From Rhodoferax sp. (GTDB lineage Bacteria > Pseudomonadota > Gammaproteobacteria > Burkholderiales > Burkholderiaceae_C), in contig NZ_JAAFIX010000002.1 of the NCBI RefSeq assembly GCF_013297935.1, forward strand, positions 186,001-250,000: DNA of 64,000 nucleotides. The letters run 5' to 3'. Made by a program: the position numbers and the translations under genes. A model generated the notes under the pieces. The model was not told where the DNA came from. It was given only the letters and a program-made list of their open reading frames with translations, and searched no databases. Every line of letters begins with the position of its first letter. The stretch's first letter is position 1. Below, one piece after another: positions 53,895 through 63,368 of this stretch.

Positions 53895-54530
53895 CTACAG
53901 CACCCGTGTTACCGGCGCAAAGGTTTTCCGGTGCTCGGGGCAGGCACCATGGGTTTGAAGGGCTGCGAGGTGCATGGCGGTTCCGTAGCCCTTGTGAGTG
54001 GCAAAACCGTATTGGGGGTATCGGGCGTCCAACTCCGCACACCAGCGGTCGCGGGTCACCTTGGCCAGTATGGAGGCGGCTGAAATCGCTGGCACGGTGG
54101 CATCCCCCTTGACAATGGCTTCCGCCAAAACATCCAGCACAGGCAAGCGATTGCCATCGACCAGCACTTTGGCTGGCTTGAGCCGCAGGCCCTCTACCGC
54201 GCGGCGCATGGCCAGCAGGGTCGCTTGCAGAATATTGATTTCATCGATCTCTTCGACCGTGGCCTGCGCAATGGAGCAGCACAAAGCCTTGGCACGGATC
54301 TCGTCAAACAGCTTCTCACGGCGGGCCGCAGTCAGCTTTTTTGAGTCATTCAAGCCGGCAATAGGACGCAAATCATCCAGGATGACCGCCGCAGCCACGA
54401 CGGGGCCGGCCAGCGGGCCCCGCCCTGCCTCATCTACACCGGCCATCAGGCCCGGCAAGTCCCAGCTGAGGGCCACTTGCTGCACCGCGGGAAGTGCTGA
54501 ATTAGCTTTGGAGGACTTTTTCAATGGCAT
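53895..54530 (-). CDS. rnhB: Ribonuclease HII
   Basis: Removes ribonucleotides from RNA-DNA hybrids. 211 residues from the ATG at 54530; catalytic [14 protein letters not shown] near the N-terminus plus the later DSKKL, VDGN and [10 protein letters not shown] motifs. It overlaps the end of lpxB by 29 bases, the standard lpxB-rnhB order. Confidence 0.95.
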   Translation of the reverse strand: MPLKKSSKANSALPAVQQVALSWDLPGLMAGVDEAGRGPLAGPVVAAAVILDDLRPIAGLNDSKKLTAARREKLFDEIRAKALCCSIAQATVEEIDEINILQATLLAMRRAVEGLRLKPAKVLVDGNRLPVLDVLAEAIVKGDATVPAISAASILAKVTRDRWCAELDARYPQYGFATHKGYGTAMHLAALQTHGACPEHRKTFAPVTRVL

Positions 54531-55677
54531 CGGTCGCAAGTGTGGCGGTGTCGCGCTGCAGGTCAGTGTGCAACGCGCGGAAGGTGTTTTGGAGTGCCTC
54601 TATTTTCGCAGGCTCGCTGCGCGCGGCATCTAACCACTCCAGGGCGGCGGCGGCCAAGGCTGCCGGACTAGCCGCATCCTGCAAAAGCTCTGGCACCACA
54701 AACTTGCGGCACAAAATATTGGGCAATCCCACCCAAGGCTGCAGACGTTTGCGCCGCATGATTTGCCATGACAGCCAAGACATGTGGTACCCGATGACCA
54801 TGGGGCGCTTGAATAGAGCCGCCTCCAGCGTGGCGGTTCCGCTGGCAATCAAGGTGACATCGCAGGCCGCCAAGGCAGTGTGACTTTGCCCGGTCAACAG
54901 TTGCAAACGATTTGCGATACCGCTGCGCTGCGCCAAGGCCTGAATCTCAGGTAACAGGCCCGGCACCGAAGGCACTATAAATTTAATAGCAGTACGCGCT
55001 TTCAGCATAAGGGCTGCAGCCTGAAAGAACCTCAAAGCCAAGTGCCGGATCTCGGACTGCCGACTGCCCGGCAAGATGGCAACCACCTCATCCTCCGGCT
55101 GCAGGTCGAGTATCCGTCGGGCTGCCGCTTTGTCGGGCTCCATGGGAATGACGTTCGCCAGGGGATGGCCCACAAAGGTTGACGCAATGCCGTGAGCAGC
55201 CAATAACTCGGGTTCAAAAGGGAAAATGCACAGCACATGGTCAGTGCTCTGGCGGAGTTTTTCAACCCGCTCCAGGCGCCATGCCCAGATGGACGGGCAC
55301 ACGAAATGCACCGTCTTGATACCTTGCTGCCGCAGGCGCGCTTCCAAGGCCAGATTGAAGTCGGGGGCATCCACGCCGATGAACACGTCCGGCTTATCTG
55401 CCAGCAAACGGTCCCCGATTGCAGCGCGGATTCCCACGATCTCGCGGTAGCGCCTCAAAAGCTCCCAGCTGAACCCATGCACTGCCAATTTGTGGTGAGG
55501 CCACCAAGCCTCGAAACCATGCTGCGCCATATGCGGGCCGCCGATGCCATGCGATTTTGCAGAGGGCCAGCGCTGCCGGATTCCCGCCAATAACAGGCCA
55601 GCCAACAGGTCACCGGACGCCTCACCCGCAACGAGCGCTGTTCTCGGCTGCGCCCCTATTGACACACTAGTTGGCAT
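54502..55677 (-). CDS. lpxB: Lipid-A-disaccharide synthase
   Basis: GT19 enzyme that joins two acylated glucosamines in lipid A synthesis. 391 residues from the ATG at 55677: [16 protein letters not shown] opening, [11 protein letters not shown] and LPGSRQSEI substrate regions. An upstream GTG at 55686 adds three residues. An interspersed repeat is translated in frame at about 225-240 ([16 protein letters not shown]). Confidence 0.96.
   Translation of the reverse strand: MPTSVSIGAQPRTALVAGEASGDLLAGLLLAGIRQRWPSAKSHGIGGPHMAQHGFEAWWPHHKLAVHGFSWELLRRYREIVGIRAAIGDRLLADKPDVFIGVDAPDFNLALEARLRQQGIKTVHFVCPSIWAWRLERVEKLRQSTDHVLCIFPFEPELLAAHGIASTFVGHPLANVIPMEPDKAAARRILDLQPEDEVVAILPGSRQSEIRHLALRFFQAAALMLKARTAIKFIVPSVPGLLPEIQALAQRSGIANRLQLLTGQSHTALAACDVTLIASGTATLEAALFKRPMVIGYHMSWLSWQIMRRKRLQPWVGLPNILCRKFVVPELLQDAASPAALAAAALEWLDAARSEPAKIEALQNTFRALHTDLQRDTATLATDAIEKVLQS
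54974..55021 (+). repeat. Interspersed ~50-bp repeat, copy 10 (inside lpxB)
   Basis: Head ACTATaaatttaATAGC, core ACGCGC, tail GGGCTGCAGCC. Read on the minus strand in the same frame as copies 2, 5, 8 and 9. More diverged than the intergenic copies. Confidence 0.65.
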
Positions 55678-55698
55678 GACCGACACACAGCGCTGCGC

Positions 55699-56493
55699 TC
55701 AGCGCACGATTCCGCGCTGGGCCGACACGCCGGCCAGGAAGCCATTCATCATGGCCACGTCCGGCGCTGTTTCGGGGCGGTCCACAGCCAGTGCTGCGAT
55801 ACGCTCTTTAGACTGCTCCAAAGTGAGGTCATCACGATAAAGTGCCTTGTGAATGGCTTTCACACCGGAGATGCGCTCAGTGGTCCAGCCGCGGCGGCGC
55901 AAGCCCTCAAAATTCATGGAGCGAGCAGCAGCCGGCTGCCCTTGGCACATGACAAAGGGAGGCAAGTCCGCAAAAAGCAGCGAGCACATGGCGCTCATGC
56001 TGTGCGCGCCAAGCCGCACAAACTGGTGCACCACCGTGAAGCCACCCAAGATGACCCAATCCTCCACGTGCACATGGCCCGCCAGTTGCGAGTTGTTTGC
56101 AAAAATAACGTGATCACCCACGATGCAGTCGTGGGCCAGATGGACATAGGCCATGATCCAGTTGTCATTGCCCACGCGGGTCACACCGGCATCGCCGGGG
56201 GAACCGATATTGAAGGTGCAAAACTCGCGGATCGTGTTGCGGTCACCAATGATCAACTCGCAAGGTTCACCCGCGTACTTTTTGTCTTGAGGAATAGCCC
56301 CCAAGGAATTGAATTGGAAAATCCTGTTGTCACGACCGATGGTGGTGTGCCCCTCGATCACGCAATGCGGGCCGACCGTCGTGCTGGCACCGATACGGAC
56401 ATGGGGACCGATGACGGTATAGGGGCCGACAGTGACCGAGCTGTCCAGCTCTGCGCCCGGCGAAACGATCGCGGTAGGGTGAACGTTTGACAC
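55699..56493 (-). CDS. lpxA: UDP-N-acetylglucosamine O-acyltransferase
   Basis: First step of lipid A synthesis. 264 residues: left-handed beta helix of hexapeptide repeats with the catalytic histidine region ([18 protein letters not shown]) and a C-terminal helical domain. GTG start with TGAGG nine bases upstream. Nine bases after fabZ. Confidence 0.97.
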   Translation of the reverse strand: MSNVHPTAIVSPGAELDSSVTVGPYTVIGPHVRIGASTTVGPHCVIEGHTTIGRDNRIFQFNSLGAIPQDKKYAGEPCELIIGDRNTIREFCTFNIGSPGDAGVTRVGNDNWIMAYVHLAHDCIVGDHVIFANNSQLAGHVHVEDWVILGGFTVVHQFVRLGAHSMSAMCSLLFADLPPFVMCQGQPAAARSMNFEGLRRRGWTTERISGVKAIHKALYRDDLTLEQSKERIAALAVDRPETAPDVAMMNGFLAGVSAQRGIVR

Positions 56494-56502
56494 GCCTGTA
56501 CC

Positions 56503-56943
56503 TCAGGAAATGGCGCGCATGGCGCAGGTGAGCTCGGCCTCACAGGCGAGCTCTTCTCCGACCATGGCGCTGGCTTTGAATTTGAAAATTCCTGCTTTCA
56601 TGCGCAGCATTTCGACATTGAGCGTGAGTTGATCGCCGGGCTCAACTGGGCGCTTGAAGCGCGCGCCATCGATACCGGCAAAGTAGTACACCATCTCGTC
56701 ATTGGGGGAGGTGTCCAAAGCGTCGAATGCAAGCAGTGCTGCGGCTTGCGCAAGGGCTTCGAGCATCAACACACCCGGCATTACCGGGCGATGCGGAAAG
56801 TGCCCTTCAAAAAATGGCTCGTTGATGGTGACATTTTTCAGTGCCTTGATGGTTTTGCCTTTTTCCAGCGCCAACACCCGATCCACCAAAAGAAAGGGAT
56901 AACGATGCGGCAACTGCTTCAAAATTTTGTGGATATCCATCAT
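56503..56943 (-). CDS. fabZ: 3-hydroxyacyl-ACP dehydratase FabZ
   Basis: Dehydrates 3-hydroxyacyl-ACP in fatty acid elongation. 146 residues, hot-dog fold, catalytic histidine in [11 protein letters not shown] and glutamate in [13 protein letters not shown]. Two adjacent ATG codons (56943, 56940). Overlaps lpxD by four bases. Confidence 0.97.
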   Translation of the reverse strand: MMDIHKILKQLPHRYPFLLVDRVLALEKGKTIKALKNVTINEPFFEGHFPHRPVMPGVLMLEALAQAAALLAFDALDTSPNDEMVYYFAGIDGARFKRPVEPGDQLTLNVEMLRMKAGIFKFKASAMVGEELACEAELTCAMRAIS

Positions 56944-57923
56944 GACTTGTTCTCTTTTTCTAAAGTTTTAATACGGTCGCGCAGGCTATGCAATTGCTTC
57001 AATGAAGCCGCATTGCGCTCCCAGTTTGCGTTCTCATCGATCGGGAACATTCCCGTGTAATGGCCTGGCTTGTGAATCGATTTGCTGACTACGGTTGCCG
57101 CCGAAATGTGCACCCCTGGCGCTAAAGTCAAGTGCCCCAAGATGATCGCGCCCCCACCGACCGTGCAGCCCGCACCAATAGTGGCGGAACCTGCCACACC
57201 GACACATCCGGCCATGGCTGTGTGGGCGCCGATCCGCACGTTGTGACCGATCTGGATGAGGTTGTCCAATTTGACGCCATCTTCAATCACCGTATCCTGA
57301 AGTGCGCCACGATCGATGCAGGTGTTGGCACCGATTTCGACATCGTTTCCGATCACGACGGCCCCCAGCTGTTCAATTTTTTCCCAACGGGCACCATCCA
57401 ATGCAAAGCCGAATCCATCGGCACCAATAACGACGCCTGAATGGACAATACAACGCTCACCGACATGACAGTCCTCACCCACACTCACCCGGGACTTGAG
57501 GACTGTGTGCGCACCTACTGAAGCACCTGCTTCGATGACACACAAAGGGCCTATACGTGCCGTAGATGCCACCCGTGCATCTGGATGGACGACCGCGGTC
57601 GGGTGAACCAGTGGCTCATGGGCAGTAGAACGCGCGGTCCATTGCCGCCAGAGTTGGGTCAGGCGCGCAAAGTACAGATACGGGTTGGGGGTAACAATGC
57701 ACACACCCCGCTGCGTCGCTGCTCCTGCCATGGCCGGGCTGACAATCACGCAAGCCGCTTGGGACAACGCCAGCTGCTGCTGGTACCTGGGATTGCTCAG
57801 GAAACTGACATCTTGTGCTGTAGCCGACTCAAGAGGAGCCAACCCTGAAACCATGACCTCGCCGGAGCCGACAAGCTCTCCCCCGAGGCTCGCAATCAGG
57901 GAGGAGAGTGGAAAGGAATTCAC
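56940..57923 (-). CDS. lpxD: UDP-3-O-acylglucosamine N-acyltransferase
   Basis: Third step of lipid A synthesis. 327 residues from the chosen GTG: N-terminal LpxD domain (about 1-100), then hexapeptide-repeat beta helix with the catalytic region [15 protein letters not shown] and DGFGFA. Start is uncertain: a TTG at 57944 adds seven residues and neither has a strong ribosome site. Confidence 0.94.
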   Translation of the reverse strand: MNSFPLSSLIASLGGELVGSGEVMVSGLAPLESATAQDVSFLSNPRYQQQLALSQAACVIVSPAMAGAATQRGVCIVTPNPYLYFARLTQLWRQWTARSTAHEPLVHPTAVVHPDARVASTARIGPLCVIEAGASVGAHTVLKSRVSVGEDCHVGERCIVHSGVVIGADGFGFALDGARWEKIEQLGAVVIGNDVEIGANTCIDRGALQDTVIEDGVKLDNLIQIGHNVRIGAHTAMAGCVGVAGSATIGAGCTVGGGAIILGHLTLAPGVHISAATVVSKSIHKPGHYTGMFPIDENANWERNAASLKQLHSLRDRIKTLEKENKS

Positions 57924-57947
57924 ATGAGACGAGACTTGCGACAAAGC

Positions 57948-58457
57948 TTATTTTGCGCCTTGGTTAAGGATCTTCAACACCTTCTCGGTGATGTCGTGAC
58001 GGGGGCTGCTGTAGACGACTTCCTGGATCACGATGTCGTACTTTTCTTCCATCGCGACTTGCTTCACCGCTTTGTTGGCTTTATCCAAGACTTGTTGCAG
58101 CTCTTCGTTCCTACGACCATTCAGGTCTTCTTGAAATTCGCGCTGCTTACGCTGAAAGTCGCGGTTTTGCTCTGCGAATTCTTTTTGACGCGTGGTGCGC
58201 TGCGCTTCAGACATCGCGGGCGCATCGCGCTCAAACTTGTCACTCATGGACTTCAGCGACTGCTGGACATCACCCAAGTCTTTCTGACGCTTAGAAAACT
58301 CCTGCTCCAACTTCGCTTGGGCCGCTTTAGCCGGAGCAGACTCCGTTGTGATGCGCTGGGTGTTGATGTAGCCGACTTTGGACTCTTGCGCAAAGGTGCT
58401 GCACATCGCCAACGACATGATGGCTGCCAACGCCCATTTGACTTGTACTGTTTTCAT
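57948..58457 (-). CDS. skp: OmpH/Skp periplasmic chaperone
   Basis: Holds unfolded outer-membrane proteins in the periplasm for BamA. 169 residues: signal peptide ending near STFAQE, then a charged, coiled-coil helical body with the usual VGYINTQRI opening. It directly follows bamA. Confidence 0.92.
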   Translation of the reverse strand: MKTVQVKWALAAIMSLAMCSTFAQESKVGYINTQRITTESAPAKAAQAKLEQEFSKRQKDLGDVQQSLKSMSDKFERDAPAMSEAQRTTRQKEFAEQNRDFQRKQREFQEDLNGRRNEELQQVLDKANKAVKQVAMEEKYDIVIQEVVYSSPRHDITEKVLKILNQGAK

Positions 58458-60763
58458 TAAAAAGTGGTTCCAATTTGGAATTGAATATTTTGCATTTTAT
58501 CTGCGTCGAACTTGGAAAGAGGACGGGCCAAGGCAAGTCGCAATGGACCCACCGGGGATATCCAACTGATACCCACTCCAAACGATGCCCGCATTTCGGA
58601 CAGCTGAATAGACTCTTCGGGCGCGTAAATGCCGCCGGCGTCTACGAAAACAAAGGCCCGCAAAGTACGGTCATTGCCGCCGCCCGGAAGTGGAGACAAC
58701 AGCTCTGCGTTGAAAACAACTTTTTTAGCTCCGCCGGTTGCGGTAAGCGAAACCGCTCTCTGGGCGGCAGTCGTAAGACTTCCCTGCTCAAAGCCTCGCA
58801 CAGAACCTAGGCCACCGAGGTAGTAGTTCTTGAAAATCGGATAAGAGCTGGAGCCGGTTGCAGCGCCCACTGACAACTCACTGTTGAAAGCTGCGGTTAC
58901 TTTGCGTGTCACCGGAACGAATTGCTGATACTGCGCAGTGCCCCGAACGTAACGCATGTCACCACCCACACTCCACTCGCCGTTCGTACGAATGACTTTG
59001 CCGGAACTTGGTACCAAGGCACTATCGCGGGTGTCACGAGACCAACCCACGGTCAAAGGTACTGCCGTAGCACTGAACCCGAATTCCTTGGCGTAGTCTT
59101 CATACACTGTCGGGAGAAAAGTTCCAGGAATGATCCGGGTCTTATCAACACCCAAGCCGAAAAACACTGTATCGGAGTCTGAAAATGGCACCCCGAAACG
59201 CACCCCTAATCCGGTGGTTTCGATCGCATAGGTGTTTACATCATCGTAGGGGCGCGAGGTACGTTGGTACAGGTCAAACGTCCGCGAAACACCATCGTCC
59301 GTAAAGTAAGGGTTGGTGGTGCTGAGCACCACAGTCCGGTTAGCCCTACTGGTGTTGACCTCGATACCTAACGAGTTACCGGAGCCAAACGCGTTTTCCT
59401 GCTTGAAGCCGAAGGACAAACCCAAGCCGTCTGCACTGGAGATACCGGCACCCAAACTGATACTGCCTGTAGGCTTCTCTACAACTGTGATGGTGAGGTC
59501 CACTTGATCAGGAGATCCAGCAACCTCTTGGGTGTCTATGCCCACATTGGTGAAGTATCCTAGCCGATCGACCCGATTCCGGGATTGCCGGATTTTCTCT
59601 CCGTCGTACCAAGCCGCCTCAAGCTGGCGGAACTCGCGTCGGATCACTTCATCTCTGGTCCGGTCGTTTCCGGCAACATTGATACGACGCACATAGACTC
59701 TGCGGGATGGCTCCCCCACTAGCGTGATCTCAACGCGATTGGTAGCGCGGTCAATGTCCGTGCGTGCCTCTGCCCGCGCGAAAGCGTAACCGAAGTTAGC
59801 AAAGTAATCTGTGAATGCCTTGGTTGTTTGGGCAACGTCCGTCGCGTTGTACGGCTCACCCGCTTTGATCGTGACCAAGGACTGGAATTCAGACTCTTTC
59901 CCTAAAAAGTTTCCTGCCAATTTGATCTTGGAGACGGCAAATTGTTCACCTTCGGTGATGTTCAACGTAATAGCGATGTCTTTCTTGTCCGGAGAAATTG
60001 CCACTTGTGTAGAGTCCAGCTTGAACTCTAAAAAGCCTCTCGCGAGGTAAAAAGAACGCAGAGTCTCCACATCAGCATTTAACTTAGTGCGCGCGTAGCG
60101 GTTGGACTTGGTGTACCAGCTCAGCCAGCTGCCTGTATCCGAGTCAAACAAACCACGCAAAGTGTCAGACGAAAAGGATTTGTTGCCGACGATCGAAATT
60201 TCACTGATCTTCGCGGTATCCCCCTCCGTGACAGCGAAGCTTACGTTGACGCGATTCCGCTCGATAGGCGTGACCGTTGTCACGATTTCGACGGCGTACA
60301 TGCTCTTGCTGATGTATTGTTTTTTCAACTCTTGTTCAGCGCGATCGACTAGCGCCTTATCGAAGGGTCGACCATCGGCCAAACCAATGTCACGCAGTGC
60401 ACGCTTCAGAACATCTTTGTCAAATTCACGATTGCCGGAAAAGTCCACATCGGCAACGCTCGGACGCTCTTCAACGATAACCACAACTACGCCGTTGTTA
60501 CTTTCAATGCGAACATCCTTGAAGAGACCCAGAGCAAAAAGCGCTCGGATAGACGCCGCAGCTTTTTCATCGGAATAGGAGTCTCCGACACGAACTGGAA
60601 TTGAGGCGAAGACCGTGCCTGCCTCTACACGTTGAAGGCCCTCTACCCGAATGTCCTTTACCGAGAAGGGCTCAATGGCCCATGCATTCTGGATGAGCAG
60701 TGATAACAAACTGCCTACCGCAACCACACGGATATTGCGGCCGCTACGTTTCAAAATATTCAA
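58457..60763 (-). CDS. bamA: Outer membrane protein assembly factor BamA
   Basis: Central barrel of the Bam complex. 768 residues: signal peptide (about 1-26, cut near QNAWA), five POTRA domains (about 30-425) and a 16-strand barrel with the VRGF motif (LGSVRGFEQG) and C-terminal phenylalanine. The start is a TTG at 60763 because ACCCCCGGAG precedes it at seven bases; the longer frame from 60838 overlaps rseP and lacks a site. Skp follows immediately. Confidence 0.95.
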   Translation of the reverse strand: MNILKRSGRNIRVVAVGSLLSLLIQNAWAIEPFSVKDIRVEGLQRVEAGTVFASIPVRVGDSYSDEKAAASIRALFALGLFKDVRIESNNGVVVVIVEERPSVADVDFSGNREFDKDVLKRALRDIGLADGRPFDKALVDRAEQELKKQYISKSMYAVEIVTTVTPIERNRVNVSFAVTEGDTAKISEISIVGNKSFSSDTLRGLFDSDTGSWLSWYTKSNRYARTKLNADVETLRSFYLARGFLEFKLDSTQVAISPDKKDIAITLNITEGEQFAVSKIKLAGNFLGKESEFQSLVTIKAGEPYNATDVAQTTKAFTDYFANFGYAFARAEARTDIDRATNRVEITLVGEPSRRVYVRRINVAGNDRTRDEVIRREFRQLEAAWYDGEKIRQSRNRVDRLGYFTNVGIDTQEVAGSPDQVDLTITVVEKPTGSISLGAGISSADGLGLSFGFKQENAFGSGNSLGIEVNTSRANRTVVLSTTNPYFTDDGVSRTFDLYQRTSRPYDDVNTYAIETTGLGVRFGVPFSDSDTVFFGLGVDKTRIIPGTFLPTVYEDYAKEFGFSATAVPLTVGWSRDTRDSALVPSSGKVIRTNGEWSVGGDMRYVRGTAQYQQFVPVTRKVTAAFNSELSVGAATGSSSYPIFKNYYLGGLGSVRGFEQGSLTTAAQRAVSLTATGGAKKVVFNAELLSPLPGGGNDRTLRAFVFVDAGGIYAPEESIQLSEMRASFGVGISWISPVGPLRLALARPLSKFDADKMQNIQFQIGTTF

Positions 60764-60800
60764 TTTGAATCTCCGGGGGTCAAGGTGGCCAAGACTCTGG

Positions 60801-62153
60801 CTAACCCAAGATTTGCTGGATGTCGTTGTAAAAAGCAATGACCATCATCGCCAACAAAAGCGTGATTCCCACGCGTTGCATGTGCTCCCACCATCTTGCG
60901 GGAACGGGACGGCCGGTAACAGCTTCCCAAAGATAATACATCAGGTGCCCGCCATCCAAAACTGGCAAGGGAAGCAAGTTCAGAACACCCAAACTGATGC
61001 TGATAAGGGCAAGAAAACTCACAAACTGGATCAAGCCAAGGGCAGCCGATTTGCCTGCATAGTCGGCTATCGCAATCGGGCCATTCAAATTTTTGAGAGA
61101 AACCTCGCCGGTCACCATTTGTGCCATCGTCACCAAAGACATTCGGGCAATATCCCAAGTCTTGACGAGAGCACGTTTGAATCCCTCAAGCAGCCCATAG
61201 CGAACGGAAACCATTTCAGGCACTCCGCCAACATAGGCACCGATTCGCCCGAGCACCACACCATTTTTTGACTCTGCCGCGGGCGTGACAGTGAGTTGAA
61301 TGTCCCGAGAACCCCGCTTCAATTGCCAGTTCATTGGACGTTCAGCAGACATTCGAATGGCTGCCCTCAACGCATAGGCGTCTTTCACAGGAATACTGTC
61401 GACATCTGTAACTAAATCACCTGGCAACAGGCCAGCAGAGGCAGCTCTAGATCCGGCACTGACTTCGCCAATTTCAGCCTTAGAAAAAGGAGAGAGCCAC
61501 CCAATTCTTTGAAACAAAGTTGCATCAACAGCATGGGTAACTTCCCTCGAAAAATCTAGGGAACGAACAAGCGTCCGGCCCCCGGCCTCATCGTCGATGA
61601 CCTCCAGCAAAAGTACTTTCTGCTTCAAGGCCGCGGTGGTTAACCACCATCTGAACTCTTCGAACGTTTGAACCGGCTCGAGTGAGGCTTCGGTATACCC
61701 CGCCTTCACAATACGCTCGCCGCCGGTCCATCCGTTGCTAGAGGCCATAGAGCCAAGCACCGGAGATGGCAATACCGCCACTGCGGCTGTCGTGGACTGC
61801 CAGTTCACAACTGAGTACAAAAGAACAGCAAAAAGCAGGTTGACTAACGGCCCTGCTGCGACGATGGCGCTGCGACGATGGAGAGGCTGCTGATCGAAAG
61901 CCAAATGACTTTCTTCAGGCCTCACCGTACCTTCTCGCCCGTCAAGCATTTTGACGTAGCCGCCTAAAGGAACGAGGCTGATGACAAATTCAGTACCAGT
62001 GGTTTTTGAAGTACGCCCCCAGAGCCGGGGACCGAATCCGATCGAGAAGCGCAACACCTTGACGCCACACAGTCGAGCCACGATGTAGTGCCCCCACTCA
62101 TGAACAGCTACAAGCAACCCTATTGCAACGAGAAACGCCAAGACGGTTTGCAC
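60801..62153 (-). CDS. rseP: RIP metalloprotease RseP
   Basis: Site-2 intramembrane protease that cuts anti-sigma factor RseA and signal peptides. 450 residues: zinc motif HEWGH near residue 18-22 in the first membrane segment, two periplasmic PDZ domains (about 110-290), and the LDG third ligand (PVLDGGHLMYY). GTG start with GGAGG four bases upstream. Confidence 0.95.
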   Translation of the reverse strand: MQTVLAFLVAIGLLVAVHEWGHYIVARLCGVKVLRFSIGFGPRLWGRTSKTTGTEFVISLVPLGGYVKMLDGREGTVRPEESHLAFDQQPLHRRSAIVAAGPLVNLLFAVLLYSVVNWQSTTAAVAVLPSPVLGSMASSNGWTGGERIVKAGYTEASLEPVQTFEEFRWWLTTAALKQKVLLLEVIDDEAGGRTLVRSLDFSREVTHAVDATLFQRIGWLSPFSKAEIGEVSAGSRAASAGLLPGDLVTDVDSIPVKDAYALRAAIRMSAERPMNWQLKRGSRDIQLTVTPAAESKNGVVLGRIGAYVGGVPEMVSVRYGLLEGFKRALVKTWDIARMSLVTMAQMVTGEVSLKNLNGPIAIADYAGKSAALGLIQFVSFLALISISLGVLNLLPLPVLDGGHLMYYLWEAVTGRPVPARWWEHMQRVGITLLLAMMVIAFYNDIQQILG

Positions 62154-62169
62154 TCATCCTCCAAATCGC

Positions 62170-63357
62170 TCAGATCGACCAAGCCTTACAAAACTGAGTT
62201 GCCTGACTTCGAGCCTCTGCATCCAGCACCAATAATGAAGGCAGATCCCTAGGTGTGGTGAACGCCAGGGCATCCAAGGTTGCCCGGTTGAGCGAGTAAA
62301 TTTCGTCAAACCGAATTTTCCGATCCAAAAATGCTGCCACCGCAACTTCGTTGGCTGCGTTTAAAACGGTCGTAGCACCGGATTGACCTTGCAAAGTCTC
62401 CCAAGCCAGAAAAAGTCCGGGAAATCGTTCTTGATGCTCCGGGCTTCGGATCGACTCAAATGTCCACGAAGGCATAGATGCAAAGTCCAAGGGCTTGGTT
62501 CCCGACTCCACTCTTGTAGGCCACGATAATCCGTACGCGATGGGTCCACGCATATCGGGTGTGCCCAACTGTGCAACCACCGAATGATCCACATACTGAA
62601 CCATCGAGTGAATGACACTTTGCGGGTGAATCAACACATCAATCTGAGCAGGCTGAACATTGAATAAGAATTTAGCCTCAATGATTTCTAGGGCTTTGTT
62701 CATCATGGAAGCAGAGTCCACCGAAATTTTTCGTCCCATGACCCAATTTGGGTGTGCGCATGCCTGCTCCGGGGTTGCCTCTCGGATTTGAGAGGTACTC
62801 CAAGTCCTGAACGGACCGCCAGATGCCGTCAAAATCAACTTATCTACAGTTTCGCTCCAGAGTTCTCTCACGTCAGGTAGCGATTGGAAAATGGCGGAAT
62901 GTTCACTGTCGATCGGCAACAGAGTCGCCCCGCCTTTTTCTACTGCGGCCATAAAAACAGCTCCGCCTACAACCAAAGCCTCTTTATTGGCTAAAAGCAG
63001 TCTCTTGCCCGCCAACGCCGCGGCGATGCATGAAGCCAAACCAGCAGCGCCGACGATAGCCGCCATGACGATATCAACGTCGGCGTGTGATGCCACCTCA
63101 CTCAATGCGTCATGACCCGAGAGCACTTCGGTTGCAGAGCCGAACTGCTTCAACTGAGATTGCAAGCTCAAGGCGCATTGGTCATCGACCATCACCGCAT
63201 ATTGAGGTTTGAACTCGAGACACTGCCTGAGAAGAGCATCTGTGCTTTTGGACGCAGTTAATGCAAAAACTCGAAAGCGTTCTGGATGGCGCCGCAGGAC
63301 ATCCAATGTATTGACTCCGATCGAGCCAGTGGAGCCCAACACCGAAACTTGTTGCAT
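62170..63357 (-). CDS. dxr: 1-deoxy-D-xylulose 5-phosphate reductoisomerase
   Basis: Second step of the MEP isoprenoid pathway; fosmidomycin target. 395 residues: NADPH site GSTGSIG at the N-terminus, IDSEHSAIFQ metal ligands and the flexible loop TASGGPFRTW. The ATG at 63357 is preferred over a TTG at 63372. Overlaps nothing upstream; cdsA ends 11 bases before. Confidence 0.96.
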   Translation of the reverse strand: MQQVSVLGSTGSIGVNTLDVLRRHPERFRVFALTASKSTDALLRQCLEFKPQYAVMVDDQCALSLQSQLKQFGSATEVLSGHDALSEVASHADVDIVMAAIVGAAGLASCIAAALAGKRLLLANKEALVVGGAVFMAAVEKGGATLLPIDSEHSAIFQSLPDVRELWSETVDKLILTASGGPFRTWSTSQIREATPEQACAHPNWVMGRKISVDSASMMNKALEIIEAKFLFNVQPAQIDVLIHPQSVIHSMVQYVDHSVVAQLGTPDMRGPIAYGLSWPTRVESGTKPLDFASMPSWTFESIRSPEHQERFPGLFLAWETLQGQSGATTVLNAANEVAVAAFLDRKIRFDEIYSLNRATLDALAFTTPRDLPSLLVLDAEARSQATQFCKAWSI

Positions 63358-63368
63358 ACCTATTCCAA

